A DNA stretch of 64,000 nt from Leeuwenhoekiella marinoflava DSM 3653 (GCF_900129005.1 NZ_FQUN01000003.1:372001-436000), one strand, 5' to 3'; positions 1 through 9,934 are shown, counted from the first letter of the stretch. The notes: a model not told the origin generated them from the sequence alone. A program made the numbers and translations.

Positions 1-1
1 T

Positions 2-613
2 CTTTATTTAAAAGGTGGTCAGGGTAGTATGGCAGTTATAGAATTGTTTGGTCCTGATGATAACAATGATGGCATTCCAGATGATTTAGCTTTTATGCGT
101 ACTGAGCAACGCTTGATTAGAGAGGCTAACTTGGAGTTCTTTGTAGATCAAGATAAGATAGCTTCTTTTGCGGGGGCTTCTGTTTCAGAGCCAGAACGTA
201 TTTATATCTATAATTTAGAAACGAATCAGCCTTTAGTAGATTTTTCTGCAGATGCGACAGCTGGTTCTACAGGTGCAATTACAGCAGTTGGAACTACGCA
301 TTTAGGTCCTTTAACCAGAACCGAAACCGGCGAAGGCATTAGTTATAAGATAAGAATTACTGAATATCTAAAAAGGCTGTTAGATGAAAATAATGATGCT
401 CCGGTAACAAAACTAGGAGTTGTAGTAAGTCAGAATTTGCTTTCAACAGCTACAGGAAGCATAGAAGGTAAGTCAACTTCAGATATTCCTAACCGAGTAC
501 CTTATTCGTCGATTATTTCTAATAGAGGCACTATTCTTTATGGAAGTTCTGAAAGTGTTCCTGAAACCAAACGACTTAAACTAAAAGTTTTTTATTCAGA
601 AGCATCTAATTAA
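2..613 (+). CDS. DUF4270 family protein, C-terminal part (5' end outside window)
   Basis: The reading frame is open from the first bases and reads LYLKGGQGSMAVIELFG before the first internal Met, so the gene begins upstream of the window. The YLKGG(Q/E)GSMA motif and the C-terminal LKVFYS strand are typical of DUF4270, a family of predicted secreted or surface proteins of Bacteroidota with no established function. About 203 residues are visible, so the signal peptide or lipobox cannot be judged. The stop lies 5 nt before glmS, so the two are probably co-transcribed. This gene order is one I recall as common in flavobacteria. Confidence 0.8.
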   Translation, partial: LYLKGGQGSMAVIELFGPDDNNDGIPDDLAFMRTEQRLIREANLEFFVDQDKIASFAGASVSEPERIYIYNLETNQPLVDFSADATAGSTGAITAVGTTHLGPLTRTETGEGISYKIRITEYLKRLLDENNDAPVTKLGVVVSQNLLSTATGSIEGKSTSDIPNRVPYSSIISNRGTILYGSSESVPETKRLKLKVFYSEASN

Positions 614-618
614 ATTTT

Positions 619-2469
619 ATGTGTGGAATTGTAGGTTACATAGGTCATAGACAAGCATACCCGATAGTTATAAAGGGTTTGCAACGACTGGAGTATCGTG
701 GTTATGATAGTGCCGGGGTAGCGGTTTATGATGGTGAGAACATTCAGCTCTGCAAAACAAAAGGTAAAGTAGATGATTTAAAAACTAAAGTTGAAACTTC
801 AATAAATCCTAAAGGTACTTTAGCTATTGGTCACACACGCTGGGCGACTCACGGGGTTCCTAATGATGTGAATTCGCATCCACATTATTCAAATTCCGGA
901 GATCTTGTGATCATTCACAATGGTATCATCGAAAATTATGATGCCATAAAGCAAGAACTTACGAAGCGTGGTTACACCTTTCAATCGGATACAGATACTG
1001 AGGTTCTGGTGAATCTTATTGAAGATGTGCAGATCAAGCAAGGGGTTAAGCTGGGTAAAGCGGTTCAAATTGCCTTAAACGAAACTGTTGGTGCTTATGC
1101 GATTGCAGTTTTTGATAAGAAAAAGCCTAACGAAATTGTGGTTGCCCGGTTAGGTAGCCCGTTAGCAATAGGTATAGGCGAAGACGAATTTTTTATTGCT
1201 TCAGATGCTTCTCCTTTTATTGAATATACAAACAATGCGCTGTATCTTGAAGATGGTGAGATGGCTGTTGTGCGTAGAGGTAAAGAGATTAAAGTCTTTA
1301 ATATTAAAGATGATGCGATTGTAAGTCAGCCGTACATTCAAGAATTAAAACTGAATCTTGAGCAAATTGAGAAAGGCGGTTATCCGCATTTTATGCTTAA
1401 GGAAATATACGAGCAACCTCAAGCTATTCGCGATACCTTTAGAGGTAGAATGCGCGAAAACAAGGGTATTATTAAGATGGCTGGTGTAGATGATCATATA
1501 GATAAATTTATCAATGCCAAGCGACTGGTAATTTTAGCTTGTGGAACTTCCTGGCATGCAGGTTTGGTAGCAGAATATATTATAGAAGAACTGGTGCGCG
1601 TTCCTGTAGAGGTAGAATATGCTTCAGAATTTAGATACCGCAATCCGGTTATTGAAAAAGATGACGTTGTTATCGCGATTTCTCAAAGTGGAGAAACAGC
1701 AGATACGATGGCGGCTATGAAGCTGGCTAAAGAAAAAGGAGCCTTTGTATTTGGAGTGTGTAACGTTGTGGGTTCTTCAATTTCGAGAGAGGCACACGCT
1801 GGTGCATATACGCATGCGGGTCCCGAAATAGGTGTAGCTTCAACAAAAGCATTCACGACGCAAATTACAGTTCTTACGTTGTTAGGCTTAAAAGTAGCTA
1901 AAGCTAAAGGTCGAATTTCGACTTCAGATTTTCATATGCACTTAGAAGAATTGCGTTTGATTCCTGAAAAAGTAGAGGAGGCTTTAAAGAGTAATGATCA
2001 CGTCAAAGAGATAGCAGGGGTTTATAAAAATGCATCAAACTGCTTGTACCTAGGTCGTGGATTTAACTTTCCTGTTGCTTTAGAGGGAGCGTTGAAACTT
2101 AAAGAAATCTCCTATATTCATGCTGAAGGTTATCCGGCTGCAGAGATGAAGCATGGTCCTATCGCTCTTATTGATGAGCAAATGCCAGTTGTGGTAATCG
2201 CTACCCGACGCGGACATTATGATAAAGTAGTGAGTAATATCCAAGAGATAAAGAGCCGAAAGGGTAAAATCATCGCCATCGTTACTCAAGGCGATGTTAC
2301 TGTAAAAGAACTTGCAGATCACGTGATTGAGGTGCCAGAAGTAATGGATTCTATGTCTCCGTTATTAACTACTATCCCGCTTCAACTATTGTCTTATCAC
2401 ATCGCAGTAATGCTGGGTAAAAACGTAGACCAGCCGCGTAACTTAGCGAAGTCTGTTACAGTAGAATAG
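619..2469 (+). CDS. glmS: Glutamine--fructose-6-phosphate aminotransferase (isomerizing)
   Basis: GlmS makes glucosamine-6-phosphate from fructose-6-phosphate and glutamine, the first step toward UDP-GlcNAc for peptidoglycan and lipid A. The 616-residue protein begins MCGIVGYIG, so Cys2 becomes the N-terminal nucleophile of the class-II glutamine amidotransferase domain (about residues 2-220). The motifs GHTRWATHG and HNGIIEN are present. Two SIS sugar-isomerase domains follow (CGTSWHAG near residue 310, and GRGFNFPVALEGALKLKE in the second), and the protein ends in the expected KSVTVE tail. Length is normal for the family. The ATG is 5 nt after the preceding stop. No glmS ribozyme is possible in that gap. 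Confidence 0.97.
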   Translation: MCGIVGYIGHRQAYPIVIKGLQRLEYRGYDSAGVAVYDGENIQLCKTKGKVDDLKTKVETSINPKGTLAIGHTRWATHGVPNDVNSHPHYSNSGDLVIIHNGIIENYDAIKQELTKRGYTFQSDTDTEVLVNLIEDVQIKQGVKLGKAVQIALNETVGAYAIAVFDKKKPNEIVVARLGSPLAIGIGEDEFFIASDASPFIEYTNNALYLEDGEMAVVRRGKEIKVFNIKDDAIVSQPYIQELKLNLEQIEKGGYPHFMLKEIYEQPQAIRDTFRGRMRENKGIIKMAGVDDHIDKFINAKRLVILACGTSWHAGLVAEYIIEELVRVPVEVEYASEFRYRNPVIEKDDVVIAISQSGETADTMAAMKLAKEKGAFVFGVCNVVGSSISREAHAGAYTHAGPEIGVASTKAFTTQITVLTLLGLKVAKAKGRISTSDFHMHLEELRLIPEKVEEALKSNDHVKEIAGVYKNASNCLYLGRGFNFPVALEGALKLKEISYIHAEGYPAAEMKHGPIALIDEQMPVVVIATRRGHYDKVVSNIQEIKSRKGKIIAIVTQGDVTVKELADHVIEVPEVMDSMSPLLTTIPLQLLSYHIAVMLGKNVDQPRNLAKSVTVE

Positions 2470-2619
2470 TTTCCTATCTATTAGTCTTTTCAAGATTTTA
2501 TTTTATTTTTAATTTGCTGTGAGCCTGTTGTTTATAAAGGTAATAATGCTAGTTGGCTATGTTTTTTCAGAACTAAATAAATTCAATTAAAGTCTTTTAG
2601 GTTTTTAAATATTAAAAAC

Positions 2620-2627
2620 TATCTTTG
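2620..2627 (+). promoter_or_regulatory. Putative promoter of atpD-atpC (-7 box TATCTTTG)
   Basis: TATCTTTG matches the Bacteroidota -7 consensus TAnnTTTG and lies about 80 nt before the atpD start, in the 239-nt gap after glmS. No exact TTG is seen at -33; TTTTAG lies at about the right distance. No other feature is evident in this gap. Confidence 0.55.
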
Positions 2628-2702
2628 CACGACGAAAAAAACGAGGGATATTTATGTTCAATTTATTTTTTTCGACTACATATTTTGCTAAACATTAAAT
2701 AG

Positions 2703-4217
<1,515 letters not shown>

Positions 4218-4232
4218 TTAGTTGCAGCTTTC

Positions 4233-4252
4233 ATTTCCGTGAAGACGGAAAT
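4233..4252 (+). promoter_or_regulatory. First intercistronic hairpin between atpD and atpC
   Basis: ATTTCCGT (4233-4240), loop GAAG, then ACGGAAAT (4245-4252) form a perfect 8-bp stem 16 nt after the atpD stop. No T-tract follows, so it is more likely a processing or stability element than a terminator. Confidence 0.6.
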
Positions 4253-4274
4253 CTCATCGTATTGATTTGAATAG

Positions 4275-4294
4275 TTTTCCGCCTACGTGGAAAA
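4275..4294 (+). promoter_or_regulatory. Second intercistronic hairpin before atpC
   Basis: TTTTCCGC (4275-4282), loop CTAC and GTGGAAAA (4287-4294) form an 8-bp stem with one G-U pair. It resembles the first hairpin (TTTCCG / CGGAAA arms). It ends 16 nt before the chosen atpC ATG and contains the upstream GTG that could be mistaken for a start. Confidence 0.55.
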
Positions 4295-4310
4295 GATAAA
4301 TGAAAAATTT

Positions 4311-4589
4311 ATGCATTTAGAAATAGTAAGTCCTGAAGCTACTTTATATAGCGGAGAAGCAACTTCGGTTATCGTACCTGGTACAGATGGTGCATTTCAG
4401 CTTTTAGACAATCACGCGCCTATCGTTTCAATTCTTATGGAAGGTATTGTGAAAGTTAAAGGAGCAACGCTTTCCGATAAGGCTAAAAAACATTTTACTG
4501 CCGGAAAAGATGCTGGTGAAATTACGCTAGCTATTAAGTCCGGAACTGTAGAAATGAAGGATAATAAAGTAATTGTTTTGGTTGATTAG
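4311..4589 (+). CDS. atpC: ATP synthase F1 subunit epsilon, short form
   Basis: Epsilon is part of the central stalk of ATP synthase and links F1 to the c-ring. The ATG at 4311 gives MHLEIVSPEATLYSG, the normal start of flavobacterial AtpC. An in-frame GTG at 4287 would add eight residues but lies inside a hairpin and is not conserved-looking. The 92-residue product holds only the N-terminal beta-sandwich domain (DNHAPIVSILMEG motif). The C-terminal helical hairpin of the roughly 135-residue E. coli protein, which inhibits ATP hydrolysis, is absent. The gene follows atpD after 93 nt and is closed by a strong terminator. Confidence 0.92.
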   Translation: MHLEIVSPEATLYSGEATSVIVPGTDGAFQLLDNHAPIVSILMEGIVKVKGATLSDKAKKHFTAGKDAGEITLAIKSGTVEMKDNKVIVLVD

Positions 4590-4615
4590 TATGCTTTAAC
4601 CAAAGCTTAAGATAG

Positions 4616-4652
4616 AAAAGTCCCTGTTTTGTTTTAAAGCAGGGACTTTTTT
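4616..4652. terminator. Bidirectional intrinsic terminator between atpC and nhaA
   Basis: AAAAGTCCCTG (4616-4626) pairs with CAGGGACTTTT (4640-4650). There is a T-run on the plus strand and a matching one on the minus strand. It lies between the convergent ends of atpC and nhaA. Confidence 0.9.
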
Positions 4653-4655
4653 GAT

Positions 4656-5978
4656 TTAATTACTTTTGTTTACAACAGATTTATTATTTGGATTAAGGAA
4701 GTGCTTTAATAAAAAATAGCCTATAATACCTGCAATTAAAGAACCTAAAAGAATACCTATTTTTGAAGGTACCAGCAAACTGTTTTCTCTAAAAGCGAGT
4801 TCGCCTATGAATAAAGACATCGTAAATCCGATAGCTCCAAGAAAAGAGATGCCTAGTAATTGCTTTAAATCTACTCCCTTAGGTAAAATTGCCAATCCAA
4901 GCTTGCAGCTCAGATAACTAAAAGTAAATATTCCCACTACTTTGCCTACCACCATAGAAATGGCAATATTTGAGATTAATGCTTGATGTGTTAGTGCATT
5001 TAAATCGATTTTAATACCAGCATTCGCCAGCGCAAAAATAGGCATGATGACCACAGATACCCAGCCGCTTAGCGCATGTTCTAATCGCTCTAAAGGAGAT
5101 TGAATTTTTTTCGTCAATTTATCAGTATCTTTTACTGCTGATGTTTGTTCTGGGGAAAGAGCAAGCGCGTTCTTTACTTCACTTTCTTTAAAAGCCTCTG
5201 TTGCCTTTTTCGTTTTTGAAATAAACTTTTCAGGTTCTGTCATTCGGATTGTAGGAATCACCAAAGCCATTAGCACTCCGGCAATCGTAGGATGGATTCC
5301 TGATTTTAAAAACAAAATCCAGACTACGACACTGCCCGTTAAAAGTAAATAGTTTGAATAAAATCCAATCCGAGATAAGATGGCAAAAATGCCGATAATT
5401 CCGCAGCCTATAATTAAATAATTGAGCTGTAAGTTTTCAGCATAAAAGAATGCAATTATTAGGATGGCACCTATATCATCTATAATCGCAAATGCAGTCA
5501 GAAATATTTTAAGTGACAGTGGAACTCGTTTTCCCAAAAGACTTAAAATACCAAGCGAAAAAGCGATATCTGTAGCCATAGGTATTCCCCAGCCGCGAAG
5601 AGTGCTATCTTGATTATTGAGAATTAGAAATAATGTAATAGGTACAAGAATGCCTCCAATCGCTGCAAAAATGGGCATGGCTGCTTTGTTGAGGGTAGAT
5701 AGCTCACCGGCTAAAACTTCTCTTTTAATCTCCAGACCTACGTAAAAGAAAAAGATGGTCATCAGACCATCATTAATCCATAAATAGAGAGCTTTGCTAA
5801 TTGCAAAGTTAGATTCTGTAAAACCAATTGTAAAGTTTTCCTGAAAAAGCTTGAAATAACTTTCAGACCAAGGCGAGTTTGCCCATACTAGTGCTAAAAC
5901 AGTACATCCTATAAGTATAAAACTTCCATAGGAGGACGTCTTTATAAAGTGCTTGATCGGATTGTATTTTACAGCCAA
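4656..5978 (-). CDS. nhaA: Na+/H+ antiporter NhaA
   Basis: This inner-membrane antiporter exports Na+ in exchange for H+ and serves salt and pH homeostasis. The 440-residue protein has the family hallmarks: MATDIAFSLGIL with Asp137, and AIIDDIGAI with the ion-binding pair Asp167-Asp168, within about 11-12 hydrophobic segments. A hydrophilic insert of about 60 residues (roughly 245-305, rich in Lys, Glu and Thr) between two membrane segments makes it longer than the 388-residue E. coli protein. The ATG start gives MAVKYNPIKHF. A 14-bp perfect palindrome lies just upstream. Confidence 0.95.
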   Translation of the reverse strand: MAVKYNPIKHFIKTSSYGSFILIGCTVLALVWANSPWSESYFKLFQENFTIGFTESNFAISKALYLWINDGLMTIFFFYVGLEIKREVLAGELSTLNKAAMPIFAAIGGILVPITLFLILNNQDSTLRGWGIPMATDIAFSLGILSLLGKRVPLSLKIFLTAFAIIDDIGAILIIAFFYAENLQLNYLIIGCGIIGIFAILSRIGFYSNYLLLTGSVVVWILFLKSGIHPTIAGVLMALVIPTIRMTEPEKFISKTKKATEAFKESEVKNALALSPEQTSAVKDTDKLTKKIQSPLERLEHALSGWVSVVIMPIFALANAGIKIDLNALTHQALISNIAISMVVGKVVGIFTFSYLSCKLGLAILPKGVDLKQLLGISFLGAIGFTMSLFIGELAFRENSLLVPSKIGILLGSLIAGIIGYFLLKHFLNPNNKSVVNKSN

Positions 5979-5996
5979 AATTGAACTATTTTTCTA

Positions 5997-6010
5997 CAAG
6001 TTATAACTTG
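5997..6010. promoter_or_regulatory. Perfect 14-bp palindrome upstream of nhaA (possible operator)
   Basis: CAAGTTATAACTTG is fully self-complementary with no loop, so it fits a dimeric protein-binding site better than an RNA hairpin. It lies 18 nt before the nhaA start. No adjacent regulator gene is present. Confidence 0.35.
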
Positions 6011-6142
6011 AAATCCTTTTAAAAGAAGGTTTTAGAAAACTATAAGAGGTGTCTTGTTATTTTAGCCTTTTTTCGGGGTAGCGTTTTTAGAGGAAATATC
6101 TATAAATTAAAAGTAGTTTGCGTGTGTAAACAAGTAATGTTT

Positions 6143-6844
6143 TTATTGTTCAAACACCGCGACTGCCCGTACCGGAGATCCGGTACCGCCCTTTATCTTT
6201 AAAGGAAGTGCAATAAACTGAAACCTTCCGCGACCTAACAGCTTGTAAAGATTAACCATATTTTCATAATGCGTAAAGCCAAGTTCTCCGCAAATTTTAT
6301 GCACCTCGGTATTTGAAATTTTAGGTACACCGGGAGACATGGTTTCCACACCAAAAGCAGCAATTTTTAAATCACCTAAATACCGAGCAGCTTCAGCAGT
6401 TAGACCTGGTCCTTTGTTCCAGTTTTCGGTATTGAAATGGTTTCGATAATGATCGGTATAAAGGAGTACAGTGTCTCCTTTTTTGATAGTTATATCAGCA
6501 ATTTTGCAGGCTTGTTTAATTTCTTCAGCAGTAATTAATTCTTGAAGTTTTTTATGCGAAAAATCAAGACATATTCCTTCAGTAAAAAATATAGAGAGTG
6601 GCATCTTGTCTATAGACTGCCCTATATTTTTACGATCCATATGATTGAGTGCGTCTACGTGAGTACCGGTATGCTCTCCCATGGATAGCTTGTAAACGCT
6701 TGGCGTTTGTGTTGTGGGGTTCTCATCACCATCCCACTGCTCGTGCGTAGCATAAACCTCCATAGAGACAGCAGGCAAGCTTTTATAAACCGGCATGCCG
6801 TCATATATTTCCTGGCTAAGATCTATTATTTCTTTGCCAACCAT
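6143..6844 (-). CDS. Cyclase family protein (kynurenine formamidase-like metal hydrolase)
   Basis: The 233-residue protein belongs to the cyclase / KynB superfamily of metal-dependent amidohydrolases. The signature HTGTHVDALNH gives His58, His62, Asp64 and His68 as the metal-binding set. The family includes arylformamidases of tryptophan breakdown and isatin hydrolases, so the substrate cannot be named; no kyn genes are nearby. The start overlaps the end of the upstream M61 peptidase by 19 nt (6826-6844), which suggests one transcript with translational coupling. There is no signal peptide, so it is probably cytoplasmic. Confidence 0.85.
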   Translation of the reverse strand: MVGKEIIDLSQEIYDGMPVYKSLPAVSMEVYATHEQWDGDENPTTQTPSVYKLSMGEHTGTHVDALNHMDRKNIGQSIDKMPLSIFFTEGICLDFSHKKLQELITAEEIKQACKIADITIKKGDTVLLYTDHYRNHFNTENWNKGPGLTAEAARYLGDLKIAAFGVETMSPGVPKISNTEVHKICGELGFTHYENMVNLYKLLGRGRFQFIALPLKIKGGTGSPVRAVAVFEQ

Positions 6845-8598
6845 GCTTCTCTCGCTTTTAATGCTTCTTTTTTATTTTTTTCTGAAAAATCAATGCTATA
6901 CGTTGGGTCTGTTGCTAAACGAACCGTAGTTTTCTTTTCGTTTCCAAAACGAATAAAAATTACTTCGAGGATGTCGTTTATAGATTTATCAGCTAGTAAC
7001 GCATTGAATGCCTCTTTTGAATCCATTACGGTTCCGTCTATGCTTGTAATTAGATCACCTTTGTCCAGACCTGCTGCATATGCCGGACTGCCTCTAAACG
7101 TGTTTCTGGAGATTTCTAACCCGGTTTCCGTCTCTTTTAAAGATGTGCCAAAATAAGCCTTCTCTGCAGCTTGGTTGAGTGTAAGCCCCACTTGCTTTAA
7201 GAGTGTATTATAATCTGGCATCTCACTCTTGTAGATGTATTGCTGAAAGAAATTTTCAGCGAAATCTGTACCGGCATATGCGCTTAAGGTATTTTCGATA
7301 TCTTCAACAGTATAAGCAACTTCAGTTTTTCCGAAGCGTTTCCACATCAACTGCATAAAATCGTCCAGATTTAAATCATTTTGGCGTAAGCTGAGATCTA
7401 AAGCTAGGCCTAAAACGCTTCCGTAGGAATAATAGGAGATAAACATATTCTCATGATTTACAGGATCTACAGCAGTAGCAGCATCTACAAAAGGAGCCTG
7501 ATTACTCATCTCGATGGGGTTGAAGTATTGCAAAGCTGGTGAATTCCAAACATAATTAAAAGTACCGTTAAGGCCTTTTATATAATCTTCTGCAGTGATA
7601 ATTCCTGCACGTTCTAAAATAAGATTGGTATAGTAACTGGTGAATCCTTCAGCAAACCAGAGCGAGTTGCTCATATTGGCTTTATCAAAACGAAAAGGCT
7701 CTAAATCAGCCGGACGAATGCGCTCCACATTCCAGCTGTGAAAAAATTCGTGCGAAACGGTGCCGATGTTGCCTTTCATTCCGCCATTAGCGAGTGTTTC
7801 GGTATCGGTTAGAATCGTACTATTGCGGTGCTCCATTCCGTCACCGGAAACATTCGGCATATAGCACGCTAGAAACGTATAGATACCATAATCGTATTTA
7901 GGCAATTCGCCAAAAACGGCTTCTTCCTGCAAAACAATTTTTTGAACTTTATCCCAGTATGCATCAAACTCGGCTTCAGTACCCGGGTCGTGCAATACAA
8001 ATTTTATCGTTTGTCTGCCTACTATAAATTTCCGCTCTTTAAAGTTGCTTATTTCGGTGGGGCTGTCCATAAAATAATACAGATTAGGCGCATAAAACGT
8101 ATTCCCTTCCTCGTGTTTAAGCTGGGTTGCTACTTTCCAGCCCAGGTCCTTGCGGGCGTTGAATGTGATTTTGATGGGGCGTTCCTGTAAGTCTTCGGCA
8201 TACATAAAGGTTGCCGGCATATTCAGGTGGGCATGGGTAAGGTCAACCTGAGAATAGGTGCCGCCGCCCCGGTTGGCAAACAGAATATATTCCACATTGA
8301 TGGTTCCGTCTGTATTGCTGATGATCCAGCTATAGGGATCGTCGCGTTGGACCTCAAGCGGTTCTCCGGCTCCGTTTGTGGCTTTTAAACCGTAAACGTT
8401 TTTGGCAAACTCGTGAATCGCATAGCGCCCCGGAGAAGACCGACTCATCTGCACGCGCAACGTGTTTGATTTAATATGCGGAAAAGTCACCTGTACCACA
8501 GCCTCGTGGTGCACGGCGTTGTCAAATGAGATTTCGTAAAAATTGGTTTGAGCCTGAAGAGAAAGGCTGATAAGAAGAAAGGTAATCCAGAGTTTCAT
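6826..8598 (-). CDS. M61 family glycyl-aminopeptidase-like protein with PDZ domain
   Basis: This 590-residue exported zinc peptidase starts with a signal peptide (MKLWITFLLISLSLQAQ). An M61 N-terminal domain is followed by the zinc site HEFFH at 283-287 with a likely third ligand Glu317 in AEGFTSYY. A C-terminal PDZ domain lies at about residues 490-560 (GSPAYAAGLDKGDLITSIDG). Family members act on peptides with small N-terminal residues or on cell-envelope peptides. Periplasmic location is inferred from the signal peptide. It overlaps the downstream cyclase gene. Confidence 0.9.
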   Translation of the reverse strand: MKLWITFLLISLSLQAQTNFYEISFDNAVHHEAVVQVTFPHIKSNTLRVQMSRSSPGRYAIHEFAKNVYGLKATNGAGEPLEVQRDDPYSWIISNTDGTINVEYILFANRGGGTYSQVDLTHAHLNMPATFMYAEDLQERPIKITFNARKDLGWKVATQLKHEEGNTFYAPNLYYFMDSPTEISNFKERKFIVGRQTIKFVLHDPGTEAEFDAYWDKVQKIVLQEEAVFGELPKYDYGIYTFLACYMPNVSGDGMEHRNSTILTDTETLANGGMKGNIGTVSHEFFHSWNVERIRPADLEPFRFDKANMSNSLWFAEGFTSYYTNLILERAGIITAEDYIKGLNGTFNYVWNSPALQYFNPIEMSNQAPFVDAATAVDPVNHENMFISYYSYGSVLGLALDLSLRQNDLNLDDFMQLMWKRFGKTEVAYTVEDIENTLSAYAGTDFAENFFQQYIYKSEMPDYNTLLKQVGLTLNQAAEKAYFGTSLKETETGLEISRNTFRGSPAYAAGLDKGDLITSIDGTVMDSKEAFNALLADKSINDILEVIFIRFGNEKKTTVRLATDPTYSIDFSEKNKKEALKAREAWLAKK

Positions 8599-8653
8599 AA
8601 ATAATAAGGTCTTTAAAAAGTAAAGATAAGGATATCACTCCTTTTAAAACCTC

Positions 8654-8887
8654 TTAATTACTTTCCCCTCCTTGTGAGGGGTTAGGGGAGGAAAAAGCCA
8701 AAATATCCCCCGGCTGACAGTCTAAAGCTTCACAGATCGCTTCCAGAGTTGAAAATCGTACCGCTTTGGCTTTGCCCGATTTTAAGATGGAAAGATTGGC
8801 TTCGGTGATGCCCACGATTTCCGCGAGTTCTTTGCTCTTCATATTGCGATCTGCCAATACCTGATCTAAGTTGATGATGATGGGCAT
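8654..8887 (-). CDS. XRE/Cro-C1 family transcriptional regulator
   Basis: The 77-residue protein is almost only a helix-turn-helix domain (KSKELAEIVGITEANLSILKSGKAKAVRFSTLEAI), close to the small YozG-type regulators that accompany DUF2975 proteins. It lies 2 nt after the upstream DUF2975 gene in the same operon. A TATCGT-TTT-ACGATA palindrome below the operon promoter is the obvious candidate operator, so autoregulation is likely (inferred). The last dozen residues (SSPNPSQGGESN) are encoded by a palindromic repeat at 8661-8692, so the tail looks acquired. Confidence 0.85.
   Translation of the reverse strand: MPIIINLDQVLADRNMKSKELAEIVGITEANLSILKSGKAKAVRFSTLEAICEALDCQPGDILAFSSPNPSQGGESN
8661..8692. 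repeat. Palindromic repeat forming the 3' end of the XRE regulator gene
   Basis: CCCCTC (8665-8670), loop CTTGT, GAGGGG (8676-8681), then TTAGGGGAGG. I recall C-rich repeats of this kind as scattered through Bacteroidota genomes. The stop codon of the regulator lies just beyond it (8654-8656). The loop CTTGT is the same as in the REP-like copies at 11.99 and 12.38 kb. Confidence 0.55.
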
Positions 8888-8889
8888 AG

Positions 8890-9381
8890 CTAGACGGTTA
8901 AATCATTTTCTTCTTTTAAGGCTAAAGCTTTTTTGAAACCATCGCTTAGTAGAAGAAAGAAAATACCAACTACAAAACAGGGAATGCCGAGTATTAATAG
9001 ATTGGGAATAAATAAGATAGAAATTATTTGAAGAAAATCTAAGTTGTCGAGTTTATCTATGGTTCGACTTAAGACAATTATAATCCCTAAGATATTAAAT
9101 AGAATTCCAATATTTTTACTTTTAAAAATAGCTTCATTTGAAAAAAGTCTATTGTCTCTTATTATACTGCCAAACTTGCGAAATTGGTAAAGTATAAATG
9201 TTAGGAATAAAAGGAAAATGATGAAAGAAATTTCGTAAGTGATCGAATTAGTTGTTTCAGATTTTAGAATTTCCGGTATAACATTTGAGAAAACAGTTAT
9301 TATAACCTGATATATAGTAATAAGAGCAATTATATAAAATAATATATCAAGTAAAACTTTGAATAATTTACCAAGATTCAT
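8890..9381 (-). CDS. DUF2975 family membrane protein
   Basis: The 163-residue protein has four predicted membrane helices and the DUF2975 layout, including the central F..IIRDNRLFSNEAI segment. Its function is unknown. It is a tandem paralogue of the next gene upstream: both end in the near-identical tail KKALA(L/I)KEENDLTV. The gene is AT-richer and less hydrophilic than its neighbour. It is followed after 2 nt by the XRE regulator. The usual pairing of DUF2975 with such a regulator suggests a membrane-signal or toxin-protection module, but this is inference. Confidence 0.8.
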   Translation of the reverse strand: MNLGKLFKVLLDILFYIIALITIYQVIITVFSNVIPEILKSETTNSITYEISFIIFLLFLTFILYQFRKFGSIIRDNRLFSNEAIFKSKNIGILFNILGIIIVLSRTIDKLDNLDFLQIISILFIPNLLILGIPCFVVGIFFLLLSDGFKKALALKEENDLTV

Positions 9382-9414
9382 AATTGTGTATTGATTAAGA
9401 TTGATGTATATGGA

Positions 9415-9930
9415 TTATACCGTTAAATCGTTTTCTTCTTTTATGGCTAAAGCTTTTTTGAAAGCGTCACTGAGTAATAAAAACAGTACACCTACAATCA
9501 GCAGAAATAAAAGCAAATTGAAATTAGACGAGCCAAAAGTTACGCTGATTTTACCCTCATAAGAAAATAGCGAATTTATACCGATAAAAATAAGAGAGCC
9601 TAAAGCACAGGCCGTAAAGAAGGTTCCGGTTTTGTGTGTGCGCTTGACCACTTCCTGCGAAAACAGCTTGTTTTTAAGCAATAAACCGGCAAACTTGCGC
9701 ATTTGATAAAGTCCAGCAAAAAATAGCAGGAACAAGGCAAAGAATCCCATACTAAACAACAAGGCCTTGCCGCTAAAACCATTTTCGACGTAGGGTATGT
9801 TTACGTTAATTATCGTCTGTTCCGGGAACATCAAAACATACAGGATGGTCCCCGGAAAGAATACCACAATTGGTACCATCAGGTAAAAAGCCAGATCGAT
9901 AAGGCGCTTAAAGAAGGTGTTGAGATTCAT
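9415..9930 (-). CDS. DUF2975 family membrane protein
   Basis: The 171-residue protein has four predicted membrane helices, a YQMRKFAGLLLKNKLFSQE segment typical of DUF2975, and a C-terminal tail (KKALAIKEENDLTV) shared with the next gene, so the two arose by tandem duplication. The start is 4 nt after the stop of a 35-residue membrane peptide gene. The gap to the second copy is 33 nt. Function is not known for the family. Confidence 0.8.
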   Translation of the reverse strand: MNLNTFFKRLIDLAFYLMVPIVVFFPGTILYVLMFPEQTIINVNIPYVENGFSGKALLFSMGFFALFLLFFAGLYQMRKFAGLLLKNKLFSQEVVKRTHKTGTFFTACALGSLIFIGINSLFSYEGKISVTFGSSNFNLLLFLLIVGVLFLLLSDAFKKALAIKEENDLTV

Positions 9931-9934
9931 AGTT

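Noticed and set aside
4287-4310. GTG start for atpC
   Set aside because: It lies in a hairpin and adds residues not seen in the usual AtpC N-terminus; ATG 4311 fits.
6707-7156. Plus-strand 149-residue frame opposite the cyclase and M61 genes
   Set aside because: It is antisense to two well-supported genes and has no recognisable motif.
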